Shown: positions 25,119 through 33,401 of the stretch, piece after piece
How the letters are laid out: the number at the start of each line of letters is the position of its first letter
Numbering within the stretch: position 1 is the stretch's first letter
NCBI RefSeq assembly: GCF_001026695.1
Contig: NZ_LDNB01000002.1
Span: 373,556-407,027, forward strand
Reading direction: 5' to 3'
DNA: 33,472 nucleotides
Source: Neobacillus vireti
Lineage (GTDB): Bacteria; Bacillota; Bacilli; Bacillales; Cytobacillaceae
Position numbers and translations under genes: made by a program
The notes under the pieces: generated by a model
The model's database searches: none
What the model was told of the DNA's origin: nothing
Seen by the model: the letters and a program-made list of their open reading frames with translations, nothing else

Positions 25119-25792
25119 GAGTAGCAGTAAAGCTTGAACAAATTAAACAACAAATAAATGAAGCGTGTCTTAAAGTGAATCGAAACCCGGACGATGTGAA
25201 ATTGATTGCAGTCACTAAATATGTAAGCATTGAACGGGCTTCTGAAGCGTTCGAAGCAGGGATCACAAATCTTGGTGAAAACCGTGATGACGGTCTGCTT
25301 GCAAAGTGGACGGTATTAAGGGACAAGCCTGATTGGCATTTTATTGGCTCCCTCCAGACCCGTAAGGTGAAAAATATTATTGACAAGGTTGAATATATCC
25401 ATTCGCTGGATAGGCTTGCACTTGCCGAAGAAATAAATAAACGTGCAGTCCATAAAATTAAATGTCTCGTGCAGGTTAATGTTTCGCAGGAAGAATCCAA
25501 GCATGGACTATCAGTTGAAGAGACAATTGGATTTATTGAATCGCTTCGAGCTTTTGATAATATACGTGTTGAAGGATTAATGACTATGGCTCCGCTCACG
25601 AAGGATGAACAAATTGTTCGTGACTGCTTTCGCAAATTAAGGGAACTTCGTGCTCAAGTACAAGACCGAAATTTAGATTTTGCTCCCTGTACGGAACTGT
25701 CGATGGGAATGTCGGGCGATTTTCAAATTGCAATTGAAGAAGGGGCAACAATGGTAAGAATAGGTACAGCACTTGTCGGTGAAGATGGTTAG
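25115..25792 (+). CDS. ylmE: YlmE, YggS/PLPBP family pyridoxal-phosphate-binding protein
   Basis: This 225-residue single-barrel PLP protein belongs to a family that keeps vitamin B6 and amino acid pools in balance and has no known catalytic reaction. The cofactor lysine is Lys35 in LIAVTKYVS. Other landmarks are [48 protein letters not shown] and the phosphate-binding [24 protein letters not shown]. It starts by ATGA overlap with ylmD and is followed 11 bases later by sepF, the conserved order in many Gram-positive bacteria. Confidence 0.94.
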   Translation: MRVAVKLEQIKQQINEACLKVNRNPDDVKLIAVTKYVSIERASEAFEAGITNLGENRDDGLLAKWTVLRDKPDWHFIGSLQTRKVKNIIDKVEYIHSLDRLALAEEINKRAVHKIKCLVQVNVSQEESKHGLSVEETIGFIESLRAFDNIRVEGLMTMAPLTKDEQIVRDCFRKLRELRAQVQDRNLDFAPCTELSMGMSGDFQIAIEEGATMVRIGTALVGEDG

Positions 25793-25803
25793 GAGTGAAA
25801 AAA

Positions 25804-26274
25804 ATGACGATTAAATCGAAACTAAAAACATTTTTCTTTTTAGATGATGAATATGATGATAATAATGATGACAATGTAGAAGCTAGTGAACCAGTCAAAC
25901 AAAGACAGCAGCCTGTTAAAAACAAAAATGTTATTAGCCTGCAAAGTGTCCCAAAGTCATCAAATTCTACAAATTCTACAAATTTATCAATTGGTTCAAA
26001 GGTCATATTAGTGGAACCGCGTTCGTATTCAGAGTCAACGGATATTGCTGACCATTTAAAAAATCGCCGCGCTGTTGTCATAAACCTGCAGCGGATAGAT
26101 AATGAACAGGGCCGGCAAATTATTGACTTTATCAGCGGTGTGGTTTATGCAATCGGCGGAGACATCCAAAAGATCGGCTTAAGTATTTTTTTATGTACGC
26201 CTGATAATGTAGAGGTATCAGGGAATATTTCGGACTTAATTTCTGACCATGAAACACAAAATACGAGGTGGTAA
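25804..26274 (+). CDS. sepF: SepF, FtsZ-bundling membrane anchor
   Basis: SepF forms rings that bundle FtsZ filaments and attach them to the membrane through an N-terminal amphipathic helix, overlapping in role with FtsA. The 156-residue protein begins [13 protein letters not shown], the membrane helix, then an acidic Asp/Asn linker. A 9-base tandem repeat at 25961-25987 encodes the SNSTNSTN stretch. The C-terminal SepF domain reads [28 protein letters not shown] and [12 protein letters not shown]. The ATG at 25804 has AGGAG 8 bases upstream and is preferred to the GTG at 25795. Confidence 0.95.
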   Translation: MTIKSKLKTFFFLDDEYDDNNDDNVEASEPVKQRQQPVKNKNVISLQSVPKSSNSTNSTNLSIGSKVILVEPRSYSESTDIADHLKNRRAVVINLQRIDNEQGRQIIDFISGVVYAIGGDIQKIGLSIFLCTPDNVEVSGNISDLISDHETQNTRW

Positions 26275-26279
26275 GATAA

Positions 26280-26552
26280 ATGGAATGGGTGTTTAGTCTA
26301 TTACAACAAGTAATAAGAATTTATTCGTATGCCTTGATTGTGTACATCTTAATGTCATGGTTCCCGAATGCAAGGGAATCCTCGATTGGCCAATTTTTAA
26401 CGAGAATTTGCGAACCATATTTAGAACCATTTCGAAAAATCATTCCACCAATTGGGATGATGGATATTTCGCCAATTGTTGCAATCCTTGTTCTTAATCT
26501 TGCCATTGGTGGGTTATCCAGTGTGTATGGTTGGCTGCTTCAGGTAATTTGA
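26280..26552 (+). CDS. ylmG: YlmG, YggT family membrane protein
   Basis: This 90-residue integral membrane protein of the YggT family has two hydrophobic segments at about residues 4-25 and 63-85, separated by [31 protein letters not shown], written here in pieces as WFPNARESS and [15 protein letters not shown]. The latter is the family signature. Homologues are linked to membrane or division-site organisation, including plastid nucleoid partition in plants, but the bacterial role is unsettled. GAGGTGG, within the end of sepF, lies about 7 bases upstream of the ATG. It starts 5 bases after sepF. Confidence 0.93.
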   Translation: MEWVFSLLQQVIRIYSYALIVYILMSWFPNARESSIGQFLTRICEPYLEPFRKIIPPIGMMDISPIVAILVLNLAIGGLSSVYGWLLQVI

Positions 26553-26573
26553 ATATAGGTTGTGTGTTAATCA

Positions 26574-27347
26574 ATGAACATTTATCAGCATTTCCGGCCA
26601 GAAGAACGGGAATTTATTGACCAAGTAGTTCAGTGGAAGAGTTATGTCGAGATCCACTATACGCCAAAGCTTACTGATTTTCTTGACCCTAGGGAGCAGC
26701 AAATACTCAAAATGCTCATTGGCGAAAATGGAAATGTGAACTATCAGCTTTTTGGCGGCAGCCATAATTTAGAACGAAAAAGAGCCTTCCTCTACCCTGA
26801 CTATTTGACTGCAAACTGTGATGATTTTCAAATTAGCCTTTTCGAAATTCACTATCCATCGAAGTTCGTTACGATTGAACATCGTCAGGTTTTGGGAACG
26901 CTGATGTCTTTAGGGCTCAAGCGGGGGAAATTTGGCGACATCCTTATGAAAGATGAGAGGATACAATTTTTCGTGGCAAAGGAAGTTAATGAGTATATTA
27001 AAAGCAATCTTGAATCAATTGGCAGGGCTGGTGTCAAGTTAGTTGAAATAAGCAGCGATGAGGCAATATCAGCAAAAGAATTATGGCAAGAAACTGATTT
27101 AACGGTATCTTCTTTACGGCTGGATACTGTTATTTCTGGAATCTATCATCTATCCCGGCAAAAATCACAAACCCTTTTTCAACAGGGGCTTGTGAAAGTA
27201 AACTGGACACTAACCGAAAACCCGTCGTTTTCGTGTGAGATCGGCGACATGATTTCGGTTCGCGGTCACGGTAGAGCAAAAATAATCGGGATTGAGGGAA
27301 AAACAAAAAAAGAAAAATGGCGAATTATCGTTGGAAAGCAAAAATAA
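26574..27347 (+). CDS. ylmH: YlmH, S4-domain RNA-binding protein
   Basis: YlmH has 257 residues, the same length as in B. subtilis. An N-terminal domain begins MNIYQHFRPEEREFIDQV, a middle domain contains RKRAFLYPDY and LGTLMSLGLKRGKFGDI, and a C-terminal S4 RNA-binding domain starts at about residue 180 with SSLRLDTVISGIYHLSRQK and ends near ISVRGHGRAKI. B. subtilis YlmH has been linked to rescue of stalled 50S-peptidyl-tRNA complexes. No strong ribosome binding site is visible before the ATG (only ATAGGTTGTG), the weakest start in this operon. It precedes divIVA by 84 bases. Confidence 0.93.
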   Translation: MNIYQHFRPEEREFIDQVVQWKSYVEIHYTPKLTDFLDPREQQILKMLIGENGNVNYQLFGGSHNLERKRAFLYPDYLTANCDDFQISLFEIHYPSKFVTIEHRQVLGTLMSLGLKRGKFGDILMKDERIQFFVAKEVNEYIKSNLESIGRAGVKLVEISSDEAISAKELWQETDLTVSSLRLDTVISGIYHLSRQKSQTLFQQGLVKVNWTLTENPSFSCEIGDMISVRGHGRAKIIGIEGKTKKEKWRIIVGKQK

Positions 27348-27368
27348 TTCAATTTTAGTGCAGGAATT

Positions 27369-27405
27369 TTGAAAAAAGTGTCGAATATTTTTTTATACAT
27401 ATAAA
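27369..27405 (+). promoter_or_regulatory. Candidate divIVA promoter with exact 0A box
   Basis: TTGAAA at 27369-27374 and TATACA at 27394-27399 (19-base spacer) or TATAAA at 27400-27405 could be promoter boxes. TGTCGAA at 27379-27385 is an exact 0A box heptamer lying in the spacer. A heptamer match alone can arise by chance, so Spo0A control is only a possibility. Confidence 0.35.
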
Positions 27406-27431
27406 AGTATAGTTCGTATGGAGGTGGCATC

Positions 27432-27947
27432 ATGCCGTTAACGCCGTTAGATATTCATAATAAAGAGTTTAATAAAGGTTTTCGCGGGTACGATGAAGAT
27501 GAAGTGAATGAATTTCTTGACCAGGTCATAAAGGATTATGAATTAGTCCTCAGAGAGAAAAAAGAAACGGAAGAACGCTTGAATGAAATGAAAGAGCGTC
27601 TTGGCCATTTTGTGAATATTGAAGAAACGCTCAACAAATCAATTATTATTGCCCAAGAAGCTGGCGAAGATGTTAAGCGTAATGCCCAAAAGGAAGCAAA
27701 GCTGATTATTAAGGAAGCTGAGAAAAACGCGGACCGGATTGTCAACGAGTCCTTATCTAAAGCGAGGAAAATAGCTCTTGAAATTGAGGACCTAAAGAAG
27801 CAGTCAAAAGTATTCCGGACTCGGTTTAAAATGCTTATCGAAGCACAACTGGATATGCTGAGCACTGATGATTGGGATCATTTATTAGAGTATGAAGTGG
27901 ATGCAACAGAGTTAAAAATTCATCAAGAAGAAGATTCCTTAGCTTGA
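27432..27947 (+). CDS. divIVA: DivIVA, polar and septal curvature-sensing scaffold
   Basis: DivIVA gathers at negatively curved membranes of septa and poles, positions the Min system, and helps anchor the chromosome origin during sporulation. The 171-residue protein has the membrane-binding N-terminal domain [20 protein letters not shown] with Phe17 and Arg18 at the tip. A long parallel coiled coil follows at about residues 25-60 and 70-150. GGAGGTGG is 5 bases before the ATG. Its TGA stop lies inside the -35 region of the ileS promoter, so the two units abut. Confidence 0.96.
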   Translation: MPLTPLDIHNKEFNKGFRGYDEDEVNEFLDQVIKDYELVLREKKETEERLNEMKERLGHFVNIEETLNKSIIIAQEAGEDVKRNAQKEAKLIIKEAEKNADRIVNESLSKARKIALEIEDLKKQSKVFRTRFKMLIEAQLDMLSTDDWDHLLEYEVDATELKIHQEEDSLA

Positions 27948-27973
27948 CGAATCAGCATTAATTCGCATATAAT
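27944..27973 (+). promoter_or_regulatory. SigA promoter of the T-box-ileS unit
   Basis: TTGACG at 27944-27949 and a perfect TATAAT at 27968-27973 are 18 bases apart. The -35 box overlaps the divIVA stop codon. Transcription would start near 27980, at the head of the T-box leader. Confidence 0.7.
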
Positions 27974-27984
27974 TTTTGAATAAG

Positions 27985-28262
27985 TTAAATACGACAGACA
28001 TGACGTTGACAGGGACAGTACAATTTTTCTAAAACTTTCTTAAGCGAGCCGGGGATGGTGAAAGCCTGGTAAAGCAGAAAAATTGGAAGATCACCCTCGA
28101 GTTCCGGACCGAATTCCTTAACGGATAGTAGGCTCAGGCGTATTATTCACGTTACGAATGGTTAAGAGGATAGTACTGTTTTTCGTGCCGTACTATTTAT
28201 CAGGGTGGTACCGCGGGAATTAAACCTTCTCGTCCCTATTTAGGGATGAGAGGGTTTTTTAT
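27985..28262 (+). ncRNA. T-box riboswitch leader of ileS (isoleucine-specific)
   Basis: The leader has a stem I region beginning around AAGCGAGCCGGGGATGGTG (28031 on) and an ATC isoleucine specifier at 28090-28092 within GGAAGATCACCCTCGAG. Stem III runs from GATAGTAC to GTACTATT (28169-28197). The T-box AGGGTGGTACCGCGGG is at 28202-28217. The terminator stem is CCTTCTCGTCCCTA/TAGGGATGAGAGGG (28225-28254) with a T-run to 28260. Uncharged tRNA-Ile should pair with the specifier and the T-box and prevent termination. Family mechanism is established; the assignment rests on these conserved elements. Confidence 0.95.
28222..28260 (+). terminator. Regulated terminator of the ileS T-box
   Basis: A 14-base stem with two G-T pairs is followed by six T residues. 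Its left side competes with the antiterminator formed by the T-box sequence just upstream. Confidence 0.9.
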
Positions 28263-28313
28263 TGTTCTAAATGGCTATTCTGTTAGATGATAGAATTACA
28301 GGAGGAAGAAAAA

Positions 28314-31085
28314 ATGGAATACAAAGATACGTTATTAATGCCGAAAACTGAATTTCCAATGCGAGGCAATTTGCCGCAAAGAGAACCTGAGGTTCAGGCG
28401 AAATGGGAAGAAATGAATATTTATCAAAAGGTGCAAGAGCGGACGAAAGGACGTCCGATGTTTGTCCTTCATGATGGACCTCCATACGCAAACGGAGATA
28501 TCCATATGGGCCATGCACTTAACAAAATTTTAAAAGATATGATTGTCCGCTATAAATCAATGAGCGGCTTCCATGCTCCATACGTTCCTGGCTGGGATAC
28601 TCACGGGCTGCCAATTGAACAAGCTCTAACCAATAAAGGTGTTAAACGGAAAGAAATGACGGTGGCTGAATTCCGGGAGCTTTGTACGAAGTATGCCCTC
28701 GAGCAAATTGATAATCAGCGCTCACAATTTAAACGTCTCGGAGTTCGTGGTGATTGGGAGAATCCTTACATTACCTTGAAGCCTGAATACGAGGCACAAC
28801 AAATTAAAGTGTTTGGTGAAATGGCGAAAAAGGGCTATATTTACAAAGGCAAAAAGCCGGTTTATTGGTCCCCTTCAAGTGAATCTGCACTTGCAGAGGC
28901 AGAAATTGAATACCAAGATAAGCGCTCAGCATCCATCTATGTTGGCTTTAAGGTGAAAGACGGGAAAGGTGTCCTTGATACTGATACCCAAATTGTAATT
29001 TGGACAACAACACCTTGGACAATTCCGGCAAACTTAGGGATTTCTGTTCATCCTGACTTAACCTATGTGGTCGTTACGGCAAATGGCAACAAATTCTTAG
29101 TGGCTGAAGCCCTTCTTGAAGCAGTAACGAACGAAATTGGCTGGGAAGATGTTACAGTTGTCCAAAAGGTCAAAGGTGCGGAATTAGAACAGATTGTCGC
29201 GGCACATCCGTTATATGATCGTGATTCTTTAGTTATGTTAGGTGAACACGTTACGACAGACGCTGGTACAGGCTGTGTTCATACTGCTCCGGGTCACGGG
29301 GAGGATGACTTCTATGTTGGTCAAAAATACGGCCTGGAAGTACTTTGCCCAGTCGACGACAAAGGAGTAATGACCAGCGAGGCACCAGGCTTCGAAGGAT
29401 TATTCTACGATAAGGCAAACAAACCGATTGTGCAAGCCTTAGAAGAGGCAGATGCATTGTTAAAGCTTTCGTTTATTACGCACTCTTATCCGCACGATTG
29501 GAGAACGAAGAAACCGGTTATTTTCCGTGCGACAGCACAATGGTTCGCATCAATTAAGGATTTCCGAAATGAATTATTGGAAGCTGTAAAAGAAACGAAA
29601 TGGGTACCGGCCTGGGGTGAAACACGGTTATTCAATATGGTTCGCGACCGTGGCGACTGGTGTATTTCTCGTCAACGGGTATGGGGTGTTCCAATCCCTG
29701 TTTTCTATGATGAAAATGGCAAAGAAATTATTACCGATGAAACAATCGAACATGTGTCAAATTTATTCCGTGAATTTGGATCAAACATTTGGTTTGAACG
29801 TGAAGCCAAGGATTTACTTCCTGAAGGATTTACCCATCCTGGAAGTCCTAACGGAACATTTACAAAAGAAACAGATATCATGGATGTTTGGTTTGATTCC
29901 GGTTCCTCCCATCAAGCTGTTCTGCTTGAAAGAGAAGATTTAGTTCGTCCTGCGGACCTTTATCTTGAAGGTTCTGACCAATATCGCGGCTGGTTTAATT
30001 CGTCTTTATCCACTGCTGTTGCCGTAACAGGTGAAGCGCCGTATAAAGGAGTATTAAGCCACGGCTTTGCCCTTGATGGTGAAGGCAGAAAAATGAGTAA
30101 ATCGATTGGAAATGTCGTTGTACCGGCGAAGGTTATGAACCAATTAGGCGCTGATATTTTACGTCTTTGGGTAGCGTCCGTTGATTATCAAGCGGATGTT
30201 CGTGTTTCTGATGCCATCCTGAAACAGGTTGCCGAAGTATATCGTAAGATTCGTAATACCTTCCGTTTCTTACTTGGAAACTTAGCTGACTTTGATCCGG
30301 CAGTGAATAGGGTTGCTTATGAAGATTTACGTGAAGTTGATCAATTTATGCTCGTTAAATTAAATAAGTTGATTAAAAATGTTCGTAATGCTTATGAAAA
30401 CTATGAGTTTGCAGGTATTTATCACGCGGTCAATAATTTCTGTACACTTGACCTAAGTGCTTTTTATCTTGATTTTGCCAAAGACGTTTTATACATTGAA
30501 GCGGTTAACCATCACGAGCGCCGTGCGATTCAAACCGTTTTATATGAATCATTACTAGCGTTAACAAAATTAGTTTCACCGATTCTTTCTCATACAGCTG
30601 ATGAAGTATGGAAATTCATTCCTTCTGTTACTGAAGAAAGTGTCCAATTAACCGACCTTCCAGAATATCAGGAGTTAGCGGGTGCAAAAGCACTTGAAGA
30701 AAAATGGACTGCATTCATGAACCTTCGTGATGATGTCTTAAAAGCACTCGAAGAAGCTCGAAATGGAAAAGTAATTGGAAAATCGTTAACAGCAAAAGTT
30801 TCCCTATATGTTAATGAGAAAACGAAGGCACTTTTAGATTCAATTGAAGAAAACTTGAAACAACTGTTTATCGTCTCAGGCTTTGAAGTGGCTGGAACAT
30901 ACAATGAGGCTCCTGAAAACGCGCTAAAATTAGAGACTTCAGCTATTGTTGTGACCAAAGCAGAAGGTGAAACATGTGAACGCTGCTGGATTGTTTCAAC
31001 AGAGATTGGGCAAGATTCAGAGCATTCAACACTTTGCCCTCGTTGTGCCGAAGTTGTAAAAGAAAATTATTCACACTTAGCATAA
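28314..31085 (+). CDS. ileS: IleS, isoleucyl-tRNA synthetase
   Basis: This class I aminoacyl-tRNA synthetase of 923 residues charges tRNA-Ile. The catalytic HMGH (HIGH) motif is at residues 64-67 after [10 protein letters not shown], and KMSKS is at 593-597. The CP1 editing domain between them contains the conserved [10 protein letters not shown] and [15 protein letters not shown]. The C-terminal zinc site is formed by CERC (888-891) and CPRC (908-911), as in bacterial type IleS. The ATG at 28314 has GGAGGA 7 bases upstream and matches B. subtilis [11 protein letters not shown]; the frame extends upstream to 28287 inside the leader. Expression is set by the T-box. Confidence 0.98.
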   Translation: MEYKDTLLMPKTEFPMRGNLPQREPEVQAKWEEMNIYQKVQERTKGRPMFVLHDGPPYANGDIHMGHALNKILKDMIVRYKSMSGFHAPYVPGWDTHGLPIEQALTNKGVKRKEMTVAEFRELCTKYALEQIDNQRSQFKRLGVRGDWENPYITLKPEYEAQQIKVFGEMAKKGYIYKGKKPVYWSPSSESALAEAEIEYQDKRSASIYVGFKVKDGKGVLDTDTQIVIWTTTPWTIPANLGISVHPDLTYVVVTANGNKFLVAEALLEAVTNEIGWEDVTVVQKVKGAELEQIVAAHPLYDRDSLVMLGEHVTTDAGTGCVHTAPGHGEDDFYVGQKYGLEVLCPVDDKGVMTSEAPGFEGLFYDKANKPIVQALEEADALLKLSFITHSYPHDWRTKKPVIFRATAQWFASIKDFRNELLEAVKETKWVPAWGETRLFNMVRDRGDWCISRQRVWGVPIPVFYDENGKEIITDETIEHVSNLFREFGSNIWFEREAKDLLPEGFTHPGSPNGTFTKETDIMDVWFDSGSSHQAVLLEREDLVRPADLYLEGSDQYRGWFNSSLSTAVAVTGEAPYKGVLSHGFALDGEGRKMSKSIGNVVVPAKVMNQLGADILRLWVASVDYQADVRVSDAILKQVAEVYRKIRNTFRFLLGNLADFDPAVNRVAYEDLREVDQFMLVKLNKLIKNVRNAYENYEFAGIYHAVNNFCTLDLSAFYLDFAKDVLYIEAVNHHERRAIQTVLYESLLALTKLVSPILSHTADEVWKFIPSVTEESVQLTDLPEYQELAGAKALEEKWTAFMNLRDDVLKALEEARNGKVIGKSLTAKVSLYVNEKTKALLDSIEENLKQLFIVSGFEVAGTYNEAPENALKLETSAIVVTKAEGETCERCWIVSTEIGQDSEHSTLCPRCAEVVKENYSHLA

Positions 31086-31090
31086 AGAAA

Positions 31091-31173
31091 ACTCGCCGAT
31101 TGGCGAGCCCGTTAGGGCGAAGACAGAGGCGTAGTTGCACTTATGCCTGATAGGAAAGTTATACTTTCCTATC
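31091..31173 (+). repeat. Hairpin-rich segment after ileS
   Basis: CTCGCC/GGCGAG (31091-31106, loop GATT) is followed by a perfect 11-base stem GATAGGAAAGT/ACTTTCCTATC (31149-31173, loop TAT). Neither is followed by a T-run. Similar sequence with GAAGACAGAGGCGTAGTTGC is, from memory, dispersed in other Bacillus genomes; only one copy is in this window. Confidence 0.5.
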
Positions 31174-31184
31174 GGCTAAGAAGA

Positions 31185-31214
31185 AGTCCCAAGCTATTTG
31201 CTTGGGGCTTTTTC
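31185..31214 (+). terminator. Terminator after ileS
   Basis: AGTCCCAAGC (31185-31194) pairs with GCTTGGGGCT (31200-31209) around TATTT, followed by TTTT. It lies 100 bases after the ileS stop. Confidence 0.88.
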
Positions 31215-31324
31215 ATTAATTATCCTCTTTCGTTAATTGTTGTTGTTGATGTCAAATGTTTTCCCGTGTCAGTAATTCTTGACCGGATATAATAAGACAA
31301 ATGATTAACGGAGGTAATAGCACT

Positions 31325-31609
31325 ATGAATGCCATGCAGGAAGAGCTGTTTTTGGAACTCCGTATAACCCAATTAGAAATCGAAAATTCATTAAAAAACA
31401 AACAAAAGCCCGATTGGCTGACATCGATTTTGAAAGAAGAACTTGCCGACATTGATGCAGCTTTAAAAAAATTTGAACAAGGAAATTTTGGACAATGTGA
31501 AATTTCTGGAGAGTTTTTGCCAGATGATTTATTAAAAATAATCCCCACTTTAAAAACAATAAAGGATTCCGATGATTTAGAAATATATTACAAAAAGTCG
31601 CTCCACTAG
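31325..31609 (+). CDS. ylyA: YlyA-like DksA/TraR family protein lacking zinc cysteines
   Basis: This small soluble protein of 94 residues sits between ileS and lspA, where B. subtilis carries ylyA, a DksA/TraR-like gene reported to modulate SigG-dependent transcription. It has a helical N-terminal part and the family segment LADIDAALKKFEQGNFGQCEISGE, seen as EELADIDAAL and GNFGQCEISGEFLPDDLL. Only one cysteine is left of the usual C4 zinc finger, so metal binding is unlikely. The ATG at 31325 follows GGAGGT by 9 bases; an earlier ATG at 31301 precedes that site. A -10-like TATAAT lies at 31288. The ylyA name rests on position and weak similarity. Confidence 0.7.
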   Translation: MNAMQEELFLELRITQLEIENSLKNKQKPDWLTSILKEELADIDAALKKFEQGNFGQCEISGEFLPDDLLKIIPTLKTIKDSDDLEIYYKKSLH

Positions 31610-31628
31610 TCTTTTTTATCATGTTTCA

Positions 31629-31658
31629 TTGTCGTTTCGCGAAAAAGTATGCTAAAAT
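31629..31658 (+). promoter_or_regulatory. Candidate promoter for lspA
   Basis: TTGTCG at 31629-31634 and TAAAAT at 31653-31658 are 18 bases apart, with TATGC directly before the -10 box. It lies just upstream of family B copy 2, so the lspA transcript would carry the whole element in its leader. Confidence 0.5.
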
Positions 31659-31668
31659 GCTTAAGAAG

Positions 31669-31792
31669 TAAGAAAAGTGGAAGCGCCTTGTTCAGTGGCG
31701 ACAAGCGTAAGACGTGCCGGCGAGAAGGCTGCTTTTTAGCCTTTTTGACGGATTGGCTTATGACCCGAGCCCCTAGGCGCTGGAACTAGACA
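31669..31792 (+). repeat. Family B interspersed element, copy 2 (leader of lspA)
   Basis: This 124-base element matches 14761-14885 from TAAGAAAAG to CTAGACA. Its stems keep pairing although bases differ: AAGGCT/AGCCTT replaces AAGGTT/AACCTT, and TAAG/CTTA extends where copy 1 has CAAG/CTTG. It ends 31 bases before the lspA start. Confidence 0.85.
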
Positions 31793-31823
31793 TAAGTATT
31801 GGCTGATGTGGAGGTATTTCTTA

Positions 31824-32318
31824 GTGTTTTATTACTACTTAATCGCTCTTTTTGTTATTTTATTAGATCAGGGTACGAAATGGTTAATTGTTCACAACAT
31901 GCATCAAGGAGAAAGCATTACGATTATTGATAATGTTTTGTACATTACTTCTCATCGCAATCAAGGAGCTGCATGGGGAATCCTACAAGGTCAAATGTGG
32001 CTTTTTTATGTTATTACAATCGTTGTTATTGCCGCAATCATGTATTATATCTATAAAGCAGCGAAGGGCAAACGGCTCCTAGGGGTATCTCTTGCTTTTA
32101 TGCTAGGCGGTGCAATCGGAAATTTCATAGACCGTGTGATTCACAAAGAAGTCGTCGACTTTATCCACACCTATATTTTTGGCTATAATTTTCCGGTCTT
32201 TAATATTGCGGATTCAGCTTTAGTGATTGGTGTAATTATGTTGATGATACAAATGCTGCGGGATGAAAGAGAATCAAAGGAGAAATTAAATGGAGACAAT
32301 GGAACACATCATTCTTGA
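31824..32318 (+). CDS. lspA: LspA, lipoprotein signal peptidase II
   Basis: LspA is the membrane aspartic protease that cuts signal peptides from diacylglyceryl-prolipoproteins. The 164-residue protein has four membrane segments. Catalytic aspartates are Asp103 in GNFIDRV and Asp130 in FNIADSA, with DQGTKW and [10 protein letters not shown] earlier. GTG at 31824 is taken as the start because GTGGAGGT lies 8 bases upstream, close to the B. subtilis start. An ATG at 31806 would add six residues but overlaps that site. The 3-prime end overlaps the next gene by 29 bases, implying coupling. Confidence 0.94.
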   Translation: MFYYYLIALFVILLDQGTKWLIVHNMHQGESITIIDNVLYITSHRNQGAAWGILQGQMWLFYVITIVVIAAIMYYIYKAAKGKRLLGVSLAFMLGGAIGNFIDRVIHKEVVDFIHTYIFGYNFPVFNIADSALVIGVIMLMIQMLRDERESKEKLNGDNGTHHS

Positions 32319-33201
32319 GGAGCAAAAGGGAGACCGTATTGATAAGGTACTCTCGGGGCTTGATGAAGAATGGTCACGAACACAGGTTCAGCAATGGATT
32401 AAAGATGGGCATATCCTTGTTAATGGACAAATGGTAAAAACCAATTATAAATGCAGTGTAAATGATCAAATTGAAATTACAATTCCGGAGCCAGAAGAGT
32501 TGGATGTGATTCCGGAAGAATTGAATTTGGAAATTTATTATGAAGACAAAGATGTCTTGGTTGTCAATAAACCAAGGGGGATGGTCGTTCATCCCGCTCC
32601 TGGACATATGACAGGGACACTTGTTAACGGTTTAATGGCCCATTGTAAGGATTTATCTGGTATCAATGGGGTATTAAGACCCGGGATTGTTCATCGCATT
32701 GACAAGGACACAACAGGTCTGTTAATGGTCGCTAAAAACGACATGGCTCATGAAAGCTTAGTCAATCAATTAGTTGAAAAAACCGTTACGCGAAAATATA
32801 AAGCAATCGTCCACGGTGTCATTCCACATGACTTTGGAACAATTGATGCCCCGCTTGGCAGAGATACAAAAGACCGTCAAAGTATGACGGTCGTTGATAA
32901 CGGAAAACATGCGGTTACCCATTTTCAGGTGTTGGAACGCTTTAAGGACTTTACCTTCGTCGAGTGCCAATTGGAAACAGGAAGAACGCATCAAATCCGT
33001 GTTCATATGAAATACATCGGCTACCCGCTCGCTGGCGATCCAAAGTATGGGCCGAAAAAAACCTTGGATATTGACGGACAGGCATTGCATGCAGGTGTGC
33101 TTGGATTTATTCACCCAAGATCTGGTGAATATTTAGAATTCGAAGCACCGCTTCCTGATGATATCGAACGTTTGCTTGAGCAATTGCGAAAAAGTAATTG
33201 A
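32290..33201 (+). CDS. ylyB: RluD-family 23S rRNA pseudouridine synthase (YlyB)
   Basis: This 303-residue RluA/RluD-family enzyme isomerises uridines in large-subunit rRNA. An N-terminal S4 domain ([17 protein letters not shown]) is followed by the catalytic domain with [14 protein letters not shown], then [11 protein letters not shown] with catalytic Asp138, and [11 protein letters not shown] further on. AAAGGAG is 7 bases before the ATG, inside lspA, which it overlaps by 29 bases. The TGA stop lies within the -35 box of the following pyr promoter. The exact rRNA target cannot be read from sequence; RluD-type sites in helix 69 are the nearest guess. Confidence 0.94.
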   Translation: METMEHIILEEQKGDRIDKVLSGLDEEWSRTQVQQWIKDGHILVNGQMVKTNYKCSVNDQIEITIPEPEELDVIPEELNLEIYYEDKDVLVVNKPRGMVVHPAPGHMTGTLVNGLMAHCKDLSGINGVLRPGIVHRIDKDTTGLLMVAKNDMAHESLVNQLVEKTVTRKYKAIVHGVIPHDFGTIDAPLGRDTKDRQSMTVVDNGKHAVTHFQVLERFKDFTFVECQLETGRTHQIRVHMKYIGYPLAGDPKYGPKKTLDIDGQALHAGVLGFIHPRSGEYLEFEAPLPDDIERLLEQLRKSN

Positions 33202-33226
33202 CGGAAGTCAAAAATTACAGTAAGAT
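33198..33226 (+). promoter_or_regulatory. Promoter of the pyr leader
   Basis: TTGACG at 33198-33203 and TAAGAT at 33221-33226 are 17 bases apart. The -35 box overlaps the ylyB stop, and transcription should start near 33233, just before the PyrR-binding hairpin. Confidence 0.65.
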
Positions 33227-33239
33227 AACGATAGTTGAA

Positions 33240-33360
33240 TATGCCTTTAATTCGGTCCCGTGAGGCTGAGAAGGAAACGGTTAAAGATTGTAGGCGGACT
33301 ATGCCTATATCTTAAAATTAACATGTCCGCCTCTCGCCAAAACCGGTGAGAGGTTTTTTA
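33240..33360 (+). ncRNA. PyrR-binding RNA attenuator of the pyr operon
   Basis: The anti-antiterminator hairpin spans 33243-33295 (GCCTTTAA pairing with TTAAAG...AGGC). Its loop carries GGTCCCGTGAGGCTGAGAAG, the known PyrR recognition consensus. The antiterminator pairs GGCGGAC (33293-33299) with GTCCGCC (33325-33331) and so excludes both neighbours. The terminator stem is 33330-33338 with 33345-33353, then six T residues. PyrR bound to UMP or UTP should stabilise the first hairpin and allow termination. pyrR itself is not in the window; a family A repeat follows instead. Confidence 0.93.
33330..33360 (+). terminator. Regulated terminator of the pyr attenuator
   Basis: CCTCTCGCC pairs with GGTGAGAGG around AAAACC, followed by TTTTTT. 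Its first two bases also belong to the antiterminator stem. Confidence 0.9.
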
Positions 33361-33401
33361 TTTTTGGCTGTGTTAAAACACATTGTTGATTTTGAGCACA
33401 A

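Noticed and set aside
25084..25635. A 183-codon open frame on the - strand opposite ylmE
   Set aside because: It lies wholly across the ylmD/ylmE genes, has no ribosome binding site and encodes a Ser-rich sequence typical of an antisense shadow.
25596..26081. A 161-codon open frame on the - strand opposite ylmE and sepF
   Set aside because: It is antisense to two well supported genes and has a low-complexity Leu/Ser composition with no recognisable family.
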